From NCBI GenBank assembly GCA_002316595.1, contig DCDV01000004.1, positions 109,275 through 144,478 of the forward strand: DNA of 35,204 nucleotides, in the 5' to 3' direction. The notes below the pieces were generated by a model. The model saw only the letters and a program-made list of their open reading frames with translations. It was not told the origin of the DNA and searched no databases. Made by a program: the position numbers and the translations under genes. This DNA comes from Mageeibacillus sp. UBA1046 (lineage in GTDB: Bacteria; Bacillota; Clostridia; Saccharofermentanales; DTU023). Shown here one piece after another: positions 8,256-15,631 of this stretch (within the stretch, counting starts at the first letter, position 1; every line of letters starts with the position of its first letter).

Positions 8256-8519
8256 TTACTTTCTGATGTTCAATTTTGCAATAAGCTGACGGTAACGTTC
8301 AATATCTTTACTGGCCAGATAGTCGAGCAATCCGCGGCGTTTACCAACCATCATCAATAGCCCGCGGCGTGAATGGTGGTCATTCTCATGCTCTTTTAAA
8401 TGTCCAGTCAGATGATTGATACGATATGTCAGTATCGCGATTTGAACTTCCGGAGAACCAGTATCACCTTCATGAGTGGCGTAGGTCTCCATAATTTCTT
8501 TTTTTACTTCTTTGTCCAT
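8256..8519 (-). CDS. rpsO: 30S ribosomal protein S15
   Basis: The 87-residue protein has the full S15 signature, including [47 protein letters not shown] and [19 protein letters not shown]15 is a primary binder of 16S rRNA and nucleates the central domain of the 30S subunit. The length is standard. The ATG at 8519 is preceded by AGGAGG. It is followed by pnp, the usual neighbour. Its leader may allow S15 self-regulation, but this cannot be shown from the sequence. Confidence 0.98.
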   Translation of the reverse strand: MDKEVKKEIMETYATHEGDTGSPEVQIAILTYRINHLTGHLKEHENDHHSRRGLLMMVGKRRGLLDYLASKDIERYRQLIAKLNIRK

Positions 8520-8591
8520 TTTTCCTCCTAATTATCCTTGAACCCAGTATGCGGCCGGACAACCGGCACCCGAGAACAGGAAACATCAAGT

Positions 8592-8597
8592 ATTATA
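8592..8597 (-). promoter_or_regulatory. Candidate -10 element for rpsO-pnp
   Basis: On the minus strand TATAAT lies at 8597-8592, with an AT-rich upstream region and only a weak -35 (TTGTTTTG region). A start near 8585 would give a leader of about 65 bases containing the small hairpin GCCGG/CCGGC (8552-8565). Confidence 0.55.
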
Positions 8598-8638
8598 TCA
8601 TAACTATATATATGCAAAACAATATATATGATAGCAAC

Positions 8639-9964
8639 TCATACATTACCATTTCTGCTTTTACCATAATTTTCAAGCCATGTTATCTGCCCCGATCTGT
8701 TATTTGCCACTCGCTGAGAAATTACCTGCTGCCGAAGATCTTCAAGAATGTCACCGATAATCTCGCCTTCGCCATGACCGGTCCGAATTATGACGTCGGA
8801 ACCATTAACGCAAAGATCTTTAATTGTCACCGGAAGGCCGGCGGCGGTAAAGTCAGAAACAATCTCCTTGAAGCGTAGAAATTTTTCATTGTCCTGGGCA
8901 GAAAAACAAGGTGCAAAACTTATAAAGAAATTTACATTGTCATAGCCATATTTTTCCAGAATCCGCCATACTTCGGTTGATAGATTATCATTTGACCAGC
9001 CCGAATTCTCAAGTGATAATAACCCCTTTACATCCAAAACCAGTGAATATACTGTTAAGATCTGATCTTGAAGCTTATTGCTATATCTTAATTTACTCAG
9101 GACGTATCTAAGCTCTTCTACGTCGGCATTACAGAGATATGCACAGACAACATGACGTATTATCATATTTTTGTCATTATCATTTATTTCTCCTGTCGTT
9201 ATCACCTTACATCTCAGATATATCTCGTCATTTTTGCTGATTTCATCCTCATTAATGCGCCCGATATAAGGTATGAATTCAGCAATAATAATTTTGTGTT
9301 TCGCGATGACTTTCAGCCAATTTTTACCGGCCAATAATTGATCCCATTCGTGGGCAAGTCGCTCGGGAGAGACAAGCTTCAGCTTGCCTCTCAATTCACA
9401 GGCAGCTTCTTTGGTGAATTTTTCCAATCTAAATCCCAATGTTGATGAAAATCTGAGCGCGCGCAAAATGCGTAAGGGATCCTCGGCAAATCTCTCACTC
9501 GCCTCCCCTACTGTTTTTATGATTCCGAGATGAAGATCAGAGGTGCCATTGAATTCATCCAGCAGGCCGCGGTCAGGATGCCAGGCAATTGCATTGATGG
9601 TAAAATCACGTCTGCTCAAATCTTCTTTAATATTTGTAACATACTTGACTCTATCCGGATGACGCGCGTCACTATAACCATGCTCGCTGCGATACGTAGT
9701 GACTTCGACATTAATGTGGTGATTGATGATTATCGTAACAGTTCCGTATTTGAGGCCGGTCGGAATAATCTTATATTTATCGGAAAGTGAAACTAGAATT
9801 TGTTCCGGCTCAGCCTTGGTAGTGATATCGTAATCAGCAGAGATCTGACCCAGCAGTGCGTTTCTGACAGCCCCGCCTACGAGCCAGGATTCATAGCCCA
9901 GCTCTTCCAGCTCCTGAATCAAGACCAGAACATCCTTGGGAATAAACTGCTTTATTTTTTTCAT
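8639..9964 (-). CDS. cca: CCA tRNA nucleotidyltransferase / poly(A) polymerase family
   Basis: This class II nucleotidyltransferase adds or repairs the 3' CCA of tRNAs. The head domain shows the conserved GGAVRNALLG, with the metal-binding DYD pair at about residues 43-45 (SADYDITTKAEP). Next come the RRDFTINAIAW motif and DPLRILRALRFSSTLGFRLE, typical of the neck region. The C-terminal half (to residue 441) is helical and poorly conserved, as usual. The frame is open to 10012, but the ATG at 9964 has AGGAG 6 bases upstream and gives the normal N-terminus. The protein could be CCA-adding or poly(A)-adding, and sequence cannot fully separate the two. All three tRNAs in the window already encode CCA, which suggests a repair role for those. 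Confidence 0.92.
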   Translation of the reverse strand: MKKIKQFIPKDVLVLIQELEELGYESWLVGGAVRNALLGQISADYDITTKAEPEQILVSLSDKYKIIPTGLKYGTVTIIINHHINVEVTTYRSEHGYSDARHPDRVKYVTNIKEDLSRRDFTINAIAWHPDRGLLDEFNGTSDLHLGIIKTVGEASERFAEDPLRILRALRFSSTLGFRLEKFTKEAACELRGKLKLVSPERLAHEWDQLLAGKNWLKVIAKHKIIIAEFIPYIGRINEDEISKNDEIYLRCKVITTGEINDNDKNMIIRHVVCAYLCNADVEELRYVLSKLRYSNKLQDQILTVYSLVLDVKGLLSLENSGWSNDNLSTEVWRILEKYGYDNVNFFISFAPCFSAQDNEKFLRFKEIVSDFTAAGLPVTIKDLCVNGSDVIIRTGHGEGEIIGDILEDLRQQVISQRVANNRSGQITWLENYGKSRNGNV

Positions 9965-10190
9965 GTAATGCTCCTGCGGGTCGAGCCAGATACAAATGCC
10001 TGTCGTCCACATTTAAAACCAGAAACTGATTCTCATGCAATAGTCCTTACAGTTCGGACAAGATACTAAAGACTCTCGTCCGCATTCAAAGATCAATCGC
10101 AGTGTCTCACACAATATTTCTGCACTTCGAACGAGCTGCGAAATTCACTCGTGCGCCAAAGTTCAGAAGCAGTATATCTGACAATGCTCC

Positions 10191-11618
10191 TTACAGCTCG
10201 AGTACGAGATGACGGAAAGTCTCTCCCCTCTCCTCAAAATTAAAGAAACGATCAAAACTTGTCCCGGTTGGTGACAGCAGTACTGAATAACCGGGACGAG
10301 CAATATCTGCGGCCAACTTCACAGCCTCTTCATAAGTAGAGGCATCATGCATCTCTATGCTTTCTGTCTCAATGTTTTTTTCCTGAGCTGCAGAAGCGAT
10401 AGACTTCTTTATCAGAGGGGTATTCTCGCCGCAAAAAATAATCTTCTTCACATTATCCAAAATAACAGAACCTAATTCTGTGTAATCGAGATTCTTATCA
10501 CGGCCGCCGCAAATCAGGATTATCGGTCTCCCCTGCTGGTACAGAGTTTTCAATGTCGTGATTGTGCGTTCCGGTGTGCTGTCGATAGAACTGTTGTACC
10601 AGCGGATGTCATTTAATTCTCTGACCAGCTCCATGCGATGAGGGACACCTTTGAAAGATACAGCCACTTCTCTTAAATTATGCGGCTCTATACGGCCGGC
10701 AACGGCACCCCAGGCTGCCATATAGTTATCAACATTGAAGCGTCCCGGCAGAACTATGTCCCGCGTCTCGAGTAAAGAGACAGCTTCATCGGCCCCGCTT
10801 CTAAACCAAATCTTATCGTCTTCGCAAAAAATTGATTTGCCTCTATAGGTGTCTTTGTGATTGAACCAGACAATCTCTCCTTTGGCCTCAGCAGCGATGC
10901 CCCTCGAGATTGAGTCTTCGTAATTCAGCACCAGACGATCAAATGGGCGCTGTTCCTTGATAATATTCTTCTTTACCGCAATATATTCATCAAAGTCCTT
11001 GTGTATATCCAGATGATTGGGAAGAGTATTAGTTATTACAGCTGTGTCCAGCTGAGCGACAAGATCAAAGAGCTGAAAACTTGAGAGTTCAACTACAACC
11101 TCATCATCTTCCTTCATCAGAAAGACTTGATCCAGCAAAGGTCTGCCAATATTGCCGCCGGTCCACACTTCCCCGCCGGCAGATTCATAAAGCTCGCTGA
11201 TCAATGTCGTAGTAGTAGTCTTGCCGTTGCTGCCCGTGATCCCGGTTGTATGAGCGGGACACAGAGACAGAAATAAGGACATCTCTGAAGTTATGACCGC
11301 TCCTTCTGCCCCGGCTCTCTGCAAAGCGGGATGATCCGGTCTCATAATAGGTGTACGGAAGATCAGATCAAAGCCTGTCAGTCTGTCGAGATAATCTTGG
11401 CCGACTGACCATTCCAGGCGGATATCTTCAGCCTCGAAGTCAGAAATTATTGACTTCAGACGCTGATTGTCTTTTTCCATTTGGTCGAAGACGCTTATGT
11501 TCCGGTTATATCGGTATAACCAGCGAATCAGCGGACGATTGCTGATCCCGGCTCCCACGACAGCTATTTTCTTCTTCTCAATCCAGGACTGGAAAGCGCT
11601 TGCATCTAAACGTCTCAC
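10191..11618 (-). CDS. murD: UDP-N-acetylmuramoylalanine--D-glutamate ligase (MurD)
   Basis: MurD adds D-Glu to UDP-MurNAc-L-Ala in the cytoplasm during peptidoglycan precursor synthesis. The 475-residue protein has the three Mur ligase domains. The N-terminal Rossmann-like domain contains KIAVVGAGISNRPLIRWL. The central ATPase has GITGSNGKTTTTTLI at about residues 123-137, WTGGNIGRPLLD and NTLPNHLDIHKDFDEYIAVK. The C-terminal domain has YNSSIDSTPERTI and ILICGGRDKNLDYTEL. The start is GTG at 11618, with GAGGG 6 to 7 bases upstream. It is a lone gene, away from the division and cell-wall cluster, and divergent from tRNA-Leu. Confidence 0.95.
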   Translation of the reverse strand: MRRLDASAFQSWIEKKKIAVVGAGISNRPLIRWLYRYNRNISVFDQMEKDNQRLKSIISDFEAEDIRLEWSVGQDYLDRLTGFDLIFRTPIMRPDHPALQRAGAEGAVITSEMSLFLSLCPAHTTGITGSNGKTTTTTLISELYESAGGEVWTGGNIGRPLLDQVFLMKEDDEVVVELSSFQLFDLVAQLDTAVITNTLPNHLDIHKDFDEYIAVKKNIIKEQRPFDRLVLNYEDSISRGIAAEAKGEIVWFNHKDTYRGKSIFCEDDKIWFRSGADEAVSLLETRDIVLPGRFNVDNYMAAWGAVAGRIEPHNLREVAVSFKGVPHRMELVRELNDIRWYNSSIDSTPERTITTLKTLYQQGRPIILICGGRDKNLDYTELGSVILDNVKKIIFCGENTPLIKKSIASAAQEKNIETESIEMHDASTYEEAVKLAADIARPGYSVLLSPTGTSFDRFFNFEERGETFRHLVLEL

Positions 11619-11664
11619 AGAACACCCTCTTCTTAGTTACTATAGAAAAAGTATATGCTACAGC

Positions 11665-11693
11665 TTGCATTTTTGCTACCCATGGGCTATCAT
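11665..11693 (+). promoter_or_regulatory. Promoter of tRNA-Leu
   Basis: TTGCAT (11665-11670) and TATCAT (11688-11693) are separated by 17 bp. The tRNA begins 13 bases after the -10. Confidence 0.75.
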
Positions 11694-11706
11694 AACTCTT
11701 GCTAAT

Positions 11707-11793
11707 GCGGAAATGGCGGAATTGGCAGACGCGCTAGTTTCAGGTACTAGTGATCAACCGATCATGCAGGTTCAAGTCCTGTTTTCCGCACCA
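11707..11793 (+). tRNA. tRNA-Leu (CAG anticodon)
   Basis: The acceptor GCGGAAA pairs with TTTCCGC. The anticodon stem CTAGT/ACTAG holds loop TTCAGGT, giving anticodon CAG. A long variable arm (TGATC/GATCA) is typical of class II tRNA-Leu. The T arm has GGTTCAAGTCC, and a 3' CCA is encoded at 11791-11793. Confidence 0.96.
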
Positions 11794-11798
11794 GATCA

Positions 11799-11847
11799 AA
11801 TACCATCTATTGATAAAAGATATTTTGTCGACAGGTGGTATTTTTTT
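11799..11847 (+). terminator. Rho-independent terminator after tRNA-Leu
   Basis: AATACCATCT (11799-11808) pairs with AGGTGGTATT (11833-11842) and runs into a stretch of seven T residues. It begins 6 bases after the tRNA. Confidence 0.8.
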
Positions 11848-11871
11848 ATTTGGAAGTGCCCGGAACAGATA

Positions 11872-11963
11872 AGTTTGAGGTTAATAAGAGATTTGAGCTG
11901 AATCCAAAAATACCTTTAGTTTGAGGGTAATAAGAGATTTGTGCTGAATCCAATAATACCTGT
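11872..11963. repeat. 46-bp tandem duplication upstream of the helicase gene
   Basis: Two adjacent units (11872-11917 and 11918-11963) share AGTTTGAGG, TAATAAGAGATTTG and GCTGAATCCAA with few differences. They lie between the tRNA-Leu terminator and the helicase promoter. Confidence 0.85.
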
Positions 11964-11976
11964 TGAGACTCTTTGA

Positions 11977-11982
11977 TATAAT
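11977..11982 (+). promoter_or_regulatory. -10 element for the nuclease-helicase gene
   Basis: TATAAT stands just after the second 46-bp repeat. No strong -35 is visible. Initiation near 11989 fits translation from the TTG at 12011 with its own ribosome binding site. Confidence 0.5.
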
Positions 11983-12010
11983 TAATTCAATGTCTATACA
12001 GGAGAATTAT

Positions 12011-14671
12011 TTGGATACTAAAGATGCAGTTCTGATCAATAAGTTATCGGTACGTCAGCTGGTTGCAGGGGCCAGGCAAAGCGGCCGACTTACTAACCCG
12101 AGCTATGGGTCAGTAAGGGGAATAGAAGGAATTCGCGCCCACCAGAAATTTATCAATCTTCTCGACGACCAACTTGGCGGAGCTGAGCTTTTCTCCGAGT
12201 ATACCCTTAACACATCCTATGCTAAAAAAATTGGCGGCTATCACTACAGACTGGACATATCCGGGCGCTGTGACGCCTGGTATCAGGACGATGACGGTAT
12301 TTCTCTGATCGAAATAAAAAGTTATCGCGGTCAAGAAAAGGAAGACAGCTCTTACGAGAATCCTCTGCACTGGGCTCAGGCAGTTACCTACGCCTATATC
12401 CTGATAAATGAACAATTTGCACCGGATCGCCACACTGAGGAAGATATAATTGCGGTTGGCCATGATGAGCAAGCCGCTGCTGCGGTTAGCCGTGACGAGG
12501 AAGCCTCAACTGTGCTTAGCCGCGACGAGGAATCCGCAACTGCGATTGGCCGCGACGGGGAGGCCACAGCTGCGATTGGTAAGTCATATGACAGAATTCG
12601 CGTCTGCCTGGCTTATGTCGCAGTTGACAGCAAAGATTACAGAATCGTCGAACGCGTCATGGATAAGAACAGTTTGCAGAAATCTTTTTTTGAACTGTGC
12701 GACAGCTGGCTTAGTCATACGGTAAGCCTTATCGATTACCGCCGCACGAGAAATGAAGTCAACGCTCTGGCAGAATTCCCCTATCCGAACCTGCGGGAGG
12801 GCCAGCGCTTTTTCATGCGCCAGGTGATTGCCGCTATCCGTGTCCGGGGCACATTATTCGCACAGGCAGCCACAGGCAGCGGCAAGACGATGGCTACCAT
12901 ATATCCCGCACTCAAAGCACAGGCAGCAGATCTGGGCAGAGTAATCTTCTATCTGACTAATATGTCCTCTACCAAGCAGATCGCTGAACAGGCTGTGAGT
13001 GATCTGCATAAATCCGGATTCCTTATCCGCAGTCTGACACTGACAGCCAAAGAGAAGCTTTGTCCGGAACCGGACATCTATTGTGAGCAACAGATCTGTC
13101 CCTATGCCCAGAATTATTATGAGCGGCTGCCGGCAGGATTAAGAGAACTGGCGCAGCAAAAGCAGGCTGACCGGCAAACGATCCTCCAGCTGGCCAAAAA
13201 GCATCAGCTTTGTCCTTTTGAATTGCAGCTGGATTATTCTGAGTGGTGCGATATTGTCATCGGCGACTACAACTATCTCTTTGATCCGCGCGTCTCTTTG
13301 ATCAGATTCTTCCATCCGGACAATAAGGACAAGCATATACTTTTGATCGATGAGGCGCATAACTTGCCGGCCAGATCGCGCCAGATGTACAGCACTTTCC
13401 TCGAGCTGGCAGACCTGCGCAAAGCTGAGCGTCTGCTGGCTGCACCGGAGATTGTTGATCTGGCGCCCACCGTACATGTGCTTAATCGCCTTCGCAATAT
13501 CAGTGAGAATTTAAGCAGTCTGTTCCCGTTCCTTTGCGCCGGCGAAACAGAATTCACCGGCACTGATCTCCTGGGAACACCTGTGGGCGAGCGGGATTTG
13601 CTCCGTGCGCCGCACTTCATCGGCACTCGCAAAGTACTGGACAGATTTCTGGCCAATGTCGGCTCCCTGATCTTCTCACTGGGGCAGTTTCTGGATATTT
13701 TTCTGCAGTGGGAGCACCGCAGCGAACTGAAGAAACTGTGGTTTGAGCTGAATTTCTATCAGCGGGTGGCAGAGTGTTTTTACGACAGGAACTATATCAC
13801 GATGGTCCGTCAGGTCTCGGAAGATAATCTCATCATCGGGCAGCTCTGTCTGGATGCCGCCGTAAACATTTCAGAGAAATACTACCAGCGTTATCCAACA
13901 ATTTTCTTTTCTGCGACACTAAATCCGATCGATTATTATCAGCGGATTCTCTATGCTAAAACCCAGGAGGAGCCGGCTGATTATATGCTGCTCCCCTCCC
14001 CCTTCGAGCCGGAAAACAGATTGGTCCTGGCTGTAGACACTTATTCAGTGCGCTATAAAGACAGGGCGGAGACGATATTCCCGCTGCTAAGTCTGATTTT
14101 GAAGGCAGCAGCCATACATCCGGGAAATTATCTGGTCTTCTGTCCCTCCTTCGCCTATCTGAGACAGGTTGTAACTGTCCTGAAGAGCCTTGGGGTGCCG
14201 GAGGACTGGCAGATTATGGTGCAAAAGCCTAATCTGAATGAATTGGAAAAACAGCAATGGCTGGCACGTTTTCGCGACAAATCTGCCAGACCTTTGCTTG
14301 CTTTCGCATGTATGGGCAGCATTTTCAGCGAAGGAATCGATTTGACAGGAGAACAGCTGATAGGTGTTTTTGTCATCGGCACCGGCCTGCCCCGCCCCTC
14401 CCCTGAGCGCGAATTAATGCGCCAGTATTATGAGCTGGAATTCGGTAACGGTTTTCACTTCGCTTACACTTTCCCCGGCTTTAACCGGGTGATGCAGGCG
14501 GCCGGCCGCTTGATCAGGGATGAATCAGATCGCGGGATTGTCGTCTTGCTGGATGATCGTTATTCAAGAGATGATTACAGAGAGCTTTTGCCGGCGGATT
14601 GGCTCGCAGTGCATACACATGATGATGAGGAAACACTCAATTATATCGAGGAGTTCTGGCAAGGATTTTAG
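12011..14671 (+). CDS. PD-(D/E)XK nuclease fused to XPD/DinG-type Fe-S DNA helicase
   Basis: The N-terminal 250 or so residues resemble a Cas4/RecB-like nuclease: GIRAHQKFINLL, then DISGRCDAWYQDDDGISLIEIKSY with the Asp and Glu-x-Lys pattern near residues 85-103. The helicase follows, with Walker A QAATGSGKTM near residue 290, DEAH in LLIDEAHNLP near 446, FFSATLNP, and the late motifs GSIFSEGIDL and FNRVMQAAGRLIRD. Cysteines at about 351, 358, 363 and 401 are spaced like the Fe-S ligands of XPD/DinG helicases. These enzymes unwind DNA 5' to 3' in repair. The frame is open to 11963, but TTG at 12011 has AGGAG 6 bases upstream, while the ATG at 11990 has none and sits at the predicted transcript start. 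A 30-bp repeat lies inside the nuclease part. Similar fusions are known in Clostridia; the substrate is unknown. Confidence 0.88.
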   Translation: MDTKDAVLINKLSVRQLVAGARQSGRLTNPSYGSVRGIEGIRAHQKFINLLDDQLGGAELFSEYTLNTSYAKKIGGYHYRLDISGRCDAWYQDDDGISLIEIKSYRGQEKEDSSYENPLHWAQAVTYAYILINEQFAPDRHTEEDIIAVGHDEQAAAAVSRDEEASTVLSRDEESATAIGRDGEATAAIGKSYDRIRVCLAYVAVDSKDYRIVERVMDKNSLQKSFFELCDSWLSHTVSLIDYRRTRNEVNALAEFPYPNLREGQRFFMRQVIAAIRVRGTLFAQAATGSGKTMATIYPALKAQAADLGRVIFYLTNMSSTKQIAEQAVSDLHKSGFLIRSLTLTAKEKLCPEPDIYCEQQICPYAQNYYERLPAGLRELAQQKQADRQTILQLAKKHQLCPFELQLDYSEWCDIVIGDYNYLFDPRVSLIRFFHPDNKDKHILLIDEAHNLPARSRQMYSTFLELADLRKAERLLAAPEIVDLAPTVHVLNRLRNISENLSSLFPFLCAGETEFTGTDLLGTPVGERDLLRAPHFIGTRKVLDRFLANVGSLIFSLGQFLDIFLQWEHRSELKKLWFELNFYQRVAECFYDRNYITMVRQVSEDNLIIGQLCLDAAVNISEKYYQRYPTIFFSATLNPIDYYQRILYAKTQEEPADYMLLPSPFEPENRLVLAVDTYSVRYKDRAETIFPLLSLILKAAAIHPGNYLVFCPSFAYLRQVVTVLKSLGVPEDWQIMVQKPNLNELEKQQWLARFRDKSARPLLAFACMGSIFSEGIDLTGEQLIGVFVIGTGLPRPSPERELMRQYYELEFGNGFHFAYTFPGFNRVMQAAGRLIRDESDRGIVVLLDDRYSRDDYRELLPADWLAVHTHDDEETLNYIEEFWQGF
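12458..12577. repeat. 30-bp minisatellite inside the helicase gene (4 copies)
   Basis: Four head-to-tail 30-bp units encode GHDEQAAAAV, SRDEEASTVL, SRDEESATAI and GRDGEATAAI. The array sits between the EIKSY nuclease motif and the segment LAYVAVDSKDYRIVE. Confidence 0.92.
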
Positions 14672-14788
14672 TTGGTGAAGACGCTTATGTCTGAGGTACG
14701 TATGCCGTGTCTTGGCCCGTCACTCTGCTGATTCCAGAAAACTATTGGATTGAGGGGTTCCGGCTGAGTGCCGCCTGAGTCTGCCAGG

Positions 14789-15631
14789 CTACTCCTGCGC
14801 TTCGTCTGTAATCATGGTTTCTGAGTCGGCTGCGGCGTCTTTTTCCTTGCTTTCTGCATCGGCTTCCCGGTCGGGGCAAAGCTTCTTCTCCAGAATATTA
14901 TCCAGGCTTTCAAGCAGCTTGAGGCGGCTGTAACTCTTTTCCATCTTCTCTTCCAGATATCTCTCGATAAAGGTCAGCAGCTCTGAGCGCACTCTCTCAC
15001 TTACTGTAAAATTGAACAACATTGCGTACTCTGCCTGGACAATGTAAAGCAAGGCTGAGATGGCAGCATAGGAGAGGCAGATACTGTTTTCTTCCCTGTG
15101 CCTGGGGCAGATCAGTCCGGAATCCCGGAAGCTGAAATAAGCGCCTTCGTCAATATCTTCATGACAAAGAACACAGTCATTCAGCCAGGGTGCATAACCC
15201 AGGTCGGAAAGTAAACGCAGAGCGGCGATTTGCGCTGTCAGCATCGGGTCAGCGCCGCTGCATAATTTATACAGACTATATCCCCACAGTTTATAGACGT
15301 TATTTTCGCTGACTCCTTGATATAAAGCGTCAAGCGTCACCTCGCTCAAATGTGCGGCAGAGGTAAGCTTGTCAATATCCTGAGAAATCGGCAGAAAGGG
15401 TTCAATCAGCTCACCGCGGTCTATCGTGGTGCGTTCACGGTAGGCGAAAATCTCATACTCTCCCAGGACAAAAGGCATTGTAACTGCCTGAAGCTGGCTT
15501 TTACCGCTGGCGGCACCATAGGCCATGGCCACTATTAGCCCCTGCTTCTCGGTAAGCAGGTGCAACAATCTGTCCTTTTGGCCGAAGGCTTTAGCTTGCA
15601 GTACAAAGGCTTTGATCCGCTGATGACTCAT
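14789..15631 (-). CDS. recO: DNA repair protein RecO
   Basis: RecO works with RecR and RecF to load RecA onto gapped DNA and anneals single strands. The 280-residue protein starts with the RecO OB fold (KAFVLQAKAFGQKDRLLHLL, GLIVAMAYGA). Next comes the helical domain, with FEIF-like YEIFAYRERTTIDRGELIEP and LTSAAHLSEVTLDAL. A zinc-binding region follows (CVLCHEDIDEGAYFSF, GLICPRH). The last 30 residues are acidic and rich in Glu, Asp and Lys. The ATG at 15631 overlaps the TGA of the ybeY-era gene as ATGA, which suggests translational coupling. This is the usual era-recO order in Bacillota, and the gene ends the long operon. No convincing terminator is seen in 14672-14788. Confidence 0.95.
   Translation of the reverse strand: MSHQRIKAFVLQAKAFGQKDRLLHLLTEKQGLIVAMAYGAASGKSQLQAVTMPFVLGEYEIFAYRERTTIDRGELIEPFLPISQDIDKLTSAAHLSEVTLDALYQGVSENNVYKLWGYSLYKLCSGADPMLTAQIAALRLLSDLGYAPWLNDCVLCHEDIDEGAYFSFRDSGLICPRHREENSICLSYAAISALLYIVQAEYAMLFNFTVSERVRSELLTFIERYLEEKMEKSYSRLKLLESLDNILEKKLCPDREADAESKEKDAAADSETMITDEAQE

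Noticed and set aside
14672..14788. Terminator between the helicase gene and recO
   Set aside because: Only short imperfect pairings without a T run are visible.
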